This document shows positions 21,567 through 23,234 of a stretch of DNA of 23,234 nucleotides, piece by piece. This DNA is from an uncultured Rhizobiaceae group bacterium (lineage in GTDB: Bacteria > Pseudomonadota > Alphaproteobacteria > Rhizobiales > Rhizobiaceae): NCBI GenBank assembly GCA_937944075.1, contig CALDZZ010000246.1, positions 1-23,234 on the forward strand, written 5' to 3'. The position numbers and the translations under genes are program-made. A model generated the notes under the pieces. It made no database searches. It saw nothing but the letters and a program-made list of their open reading frames with translations, and had not been told where the DNA came from. Positions within the stretch are counted from its first letter, which is position 1, and each line of letters opens with the position of its first letter.

Positions 21567-23234
21567 ATGCTAGTTCAGCTTTCCATTCGTGACATTGTTC
21601 TGATTGAGAAACTCGACATCGAGTTCTCGGGTGGATTGTCTGTGCTGACTGGCGAGACCGGGGCAGGCAAGTCCATCTTGCTGGACAGCCTGGCCTTGAG
21701 CCTTGGTGGGCGCGGCGAAGGCGGTTTGGTGCGTAATAGTGTTGAAGAAGGCAGTGTGACCGCAATATTTGAGCCACAAGCCGGTCACCCGGTTCACAAG
21801 ACCCTCGATGAGAATGGTATCTCTACCGATGACGGATTGATTTTGCGACGGGTTCAGAAAAAGGATGGCAAAACACGGGCTTTCATCAATGATGCGCCCG
21901 TGTCTGTGGGGCTGATGAAGCAGATCGGCAGCCAGCTGGTGGAAATTCATGGTCAGCATGATGATCGCGCCATGCTGGATGCCTCCACCCACCGTAACTT
22001 GCTGGACGCTCATGGCGGGCTCGAAGCACTTTCGCAAATGACTGCAAATGCATGGCGAGGCTGGAAAGATGCTGAAGCAAAGCTTGATCGTTTAAAGGCT
22101 GAGGTTGAGGAAGCCCAACGTGAAGCTGATTATCTGCGGTCTTCATCTGAAGAATTGAAATTACTTGCGCCGGAAACAGGTGAAGAAGGAAAATTGGCTG
22201 ATCAACGCCAGAAGATGATGAAGGTTGAGCAGGTTGCCACAGATTTGGCAGAGGCCAATGAAACGCTTTCAGGCAATGGCTCTCCGGTTACCAGTATCTC
22301 AAACCTTGCCAGAAAGCTTGAGCGTAAACGTCAGCAGGCGCCGGAACTCATTGATGAAACGCTTGAATATCTGGATACTGCGCTCAATGCCTTGTATGCA
22401 GCGCAAAATTCACTGGAAACGGCTTTCCATGAAACACATTTCGATCCGCAGGAACTGGAGACTTCCGAGGAGCGCCTTTTTGCGCTTCGTGCTGCTGCCC
22501 GCAAATACAATGTAGCGGTTGAGAACCTTCCTGACCTGGCTGTGCGCATGGCGGATAACCTTGCAATGCTGGAAGATGGTGAGGGAAGGCTGTCTGAACT
22601 TGAAGCTGAGGTTAAAACTTTGTATGACGAGTTTTACCGTCTTGCGCACGAATTATCGCAAAAGCGCCAGCTTGCGGGTGAAGTGCTGGCGCAGTCTGTC
22701 ATGAAAGAATTGCCTTCATTGAAGCTCGAACTGGCGAAGTTTATCGTGCATCAGGAAATTGATGAGGCAAATGCAAGTGCTTCAGGAATTGATGCGCTAG
22801 AATTTTGGGTGCAAACCAACCCAGGCTCCAAGCCGGGTGCCATGCGCAAGGTTGCTTCAGGGGGGGAGTTATCCCGCTTTATGCTGGCCTTGAAGGTAGC
22901 ACTTGCAGATCGTGGGTCTGCACCGACGCTGGTCTTTGATGAAATTGACTCAGGTGTTGGAGGGGCAGTAGCCGATGCGATAGGCAGGCGTCTTGCGCGG
23001 TTGTCAGAAGTAGTACAAGTGCTTTCTGTAACCCATGCACCGCAAGTTGCTGCAAAGGCCTCAGGCCATTACCTGATTGCAAAATCCGCTGTTGAGGGCA
23101 GTGAACGGGTTGCTACTGCCGTAACGCCGATCCGAGATGATGTTCGGCTTGAGGAAGGTGCCAGGATGTTGTCGGGTGCGACCGTAACAGACGAGGCTCG
23201 TGCGGCTGCAGAGAAGCTGATGAATCAGACGGCA
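21567..23234 (+). CDS. recN: RecN, SMC-like DNA repair ATPase (3' end cut by window)
   Basis: RecN is an SMC-like ABC ATPase that acts early in double-strand break repair. The N-terminal lobe carries Walker A GETGAGKS (29-36) and IHGQHDD (about 129-135). A charged coiled-coil-like middle follows (roughly 160-400). The C-terminal lobe has the ABC signature SGGELSR (431-437), Walker B LVFDEID (455-461) and a switch His in THAPQ. The frame is open to the last base, giving 556 codons without a stop. Relatives are about 555-560 residues, so only a few residues and the stop should lie outside. ATG 21567 gives MLVQLSIRDIVLIE, the usual start, with TAGG 5 bases upstream. No alphaproteobacterial LexA box is visible upstream. 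Confidence 0.95.
   Translation, partial: MLVQLSIRDIVLIEKLDIEFSGGLSVLTGETGAGKSILLDSLALSLGGRGEGGLVRNSVEEGSVTAIFEPQAGHPVHKTLDENGISTDDGLILRRVQKKDGKTRAFINDAPVSVGLMKQIGSQLVEIHGQHDDRAMLDASTHRNLLDAHGGLEALSQMTANAWRGWKDAEAKLDRLKAEVEEAQREADYLRSSSEELKLLAPETGEEGKLADQRQKMMKVEQVATDLAEANETLSGNGSPVTSISNLARKLERKRQQAPELIDETLEYLDTALNALYAAQNSLETAFHETHFDPQELETSEERLFALRAAARKYNVAVENLPDLAVRMADNLAMLEDGEGRLSELEAEVKTLYDEFYRLAHELSQKRQLAGEVLAQSVMKELPSLKLELAKFIVHQEIDEANASASGIDALEFWVQTNPGSKPGAMRKVASGGELSRFMLALKVALADRGSAPTLVFDEIDSGVGGAVADAIGRRLARLSEVVQVLSVTHAPQVAAKASGHYLIAKSAVEGSERVATAVTPIRDDVRLEEGARMLSGATVTDEARAAAEKLMNQTA

Noticed and set aside
1..23234. Mobile elements, CRISPR arrays, tRNA or rRNA genes, or a new defence or metabolic system
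   Set aside because: No transposase, integrase, regular spaced repeats, RNA gene or unassigned protein-coding gene was found; all 19 coding genes belong to known families.

Overview
The window is an almost uninterrupted division and cell wall (dcw) cluster, with all 19 recognised genes on the + strand. Protein features point to an alphaproteobacterium, most likely of the order Hyphomicrobiales (Rhizobiales). These include MraZ opening with MDRFLSN, MurE with TGTAGKTS and a DNPR meso-DAP motif, FtsZ with a long Ala/Pro linker and a DIPAFLRRQ tail, and the gene order ftsZ-lpxC-bamD-recN. The base composition looks moderate, nearer 50% GC than the 60% or more of many relatives. I cannot name a genus.

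Layout. Block 1 (49-13765) is mraZ-rsmH-ftsL-ftsI-murE-murF-mraY-murD-ftsW-murG-murC-murB. Its genes overlap by a few bases or lie at most 60 bases apart, which suggests one long operon. A 317-base gap (13766-14082) carries no supportable gene but many dyads and a possible promoter. Block 2 (14083-17263) is ddl-ftsQ-ftsA, with overlapping genes. A 164-base leader full of predicted hairpins precedes ftsZ (17428-19188), which ends at a strong intrinsic terminator. Block 3 is lpxC, bamD (comL) and recN, each with its own intergenic leader. recN runs off the right edge but is nearly complete.

How the genes work together. MurB and MurC-MurF build the UDP-MurNAc-pentapeptide, using D-Ala-D-Ala from Ddl. 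MraY and MurG make lipids I and II. FtsW and FtsI polymerise and cross-link septal peptidoglycan. FtsL, FtsQ, FtsA and FtsZ assemble the divisome. LpxC commits precursor to lipid A and BamD helps insert outer-membrane proteins, so envelope growth is encoded beside division. MraZ and RsmH are the usual leading regulator and rRNA methyltransferase. RecN is a DNA repair SMC-like ATPase.

The protein-coding content is conventional. I see no mobile element, CRISPR array, tRNA, rRNA or new protein system. What is unusual lies between the genes: the ftsZ leader, where an 11-bp perfect hairpin overlaps the ribosome binding site and ends one base before ATG; an exact TTAA-N7-TTAAC (CtrA-type) site just after the ftsZ stop; a structured lpxC leader; paired dyads and palindromes in front of ddl; and a 13-bp perfect hairpin between bamD and recN. 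Non-ATG starts with good Shine-Dalgarno (SD) sequences are supported for murF and ftsQ and are likely for lpxC.
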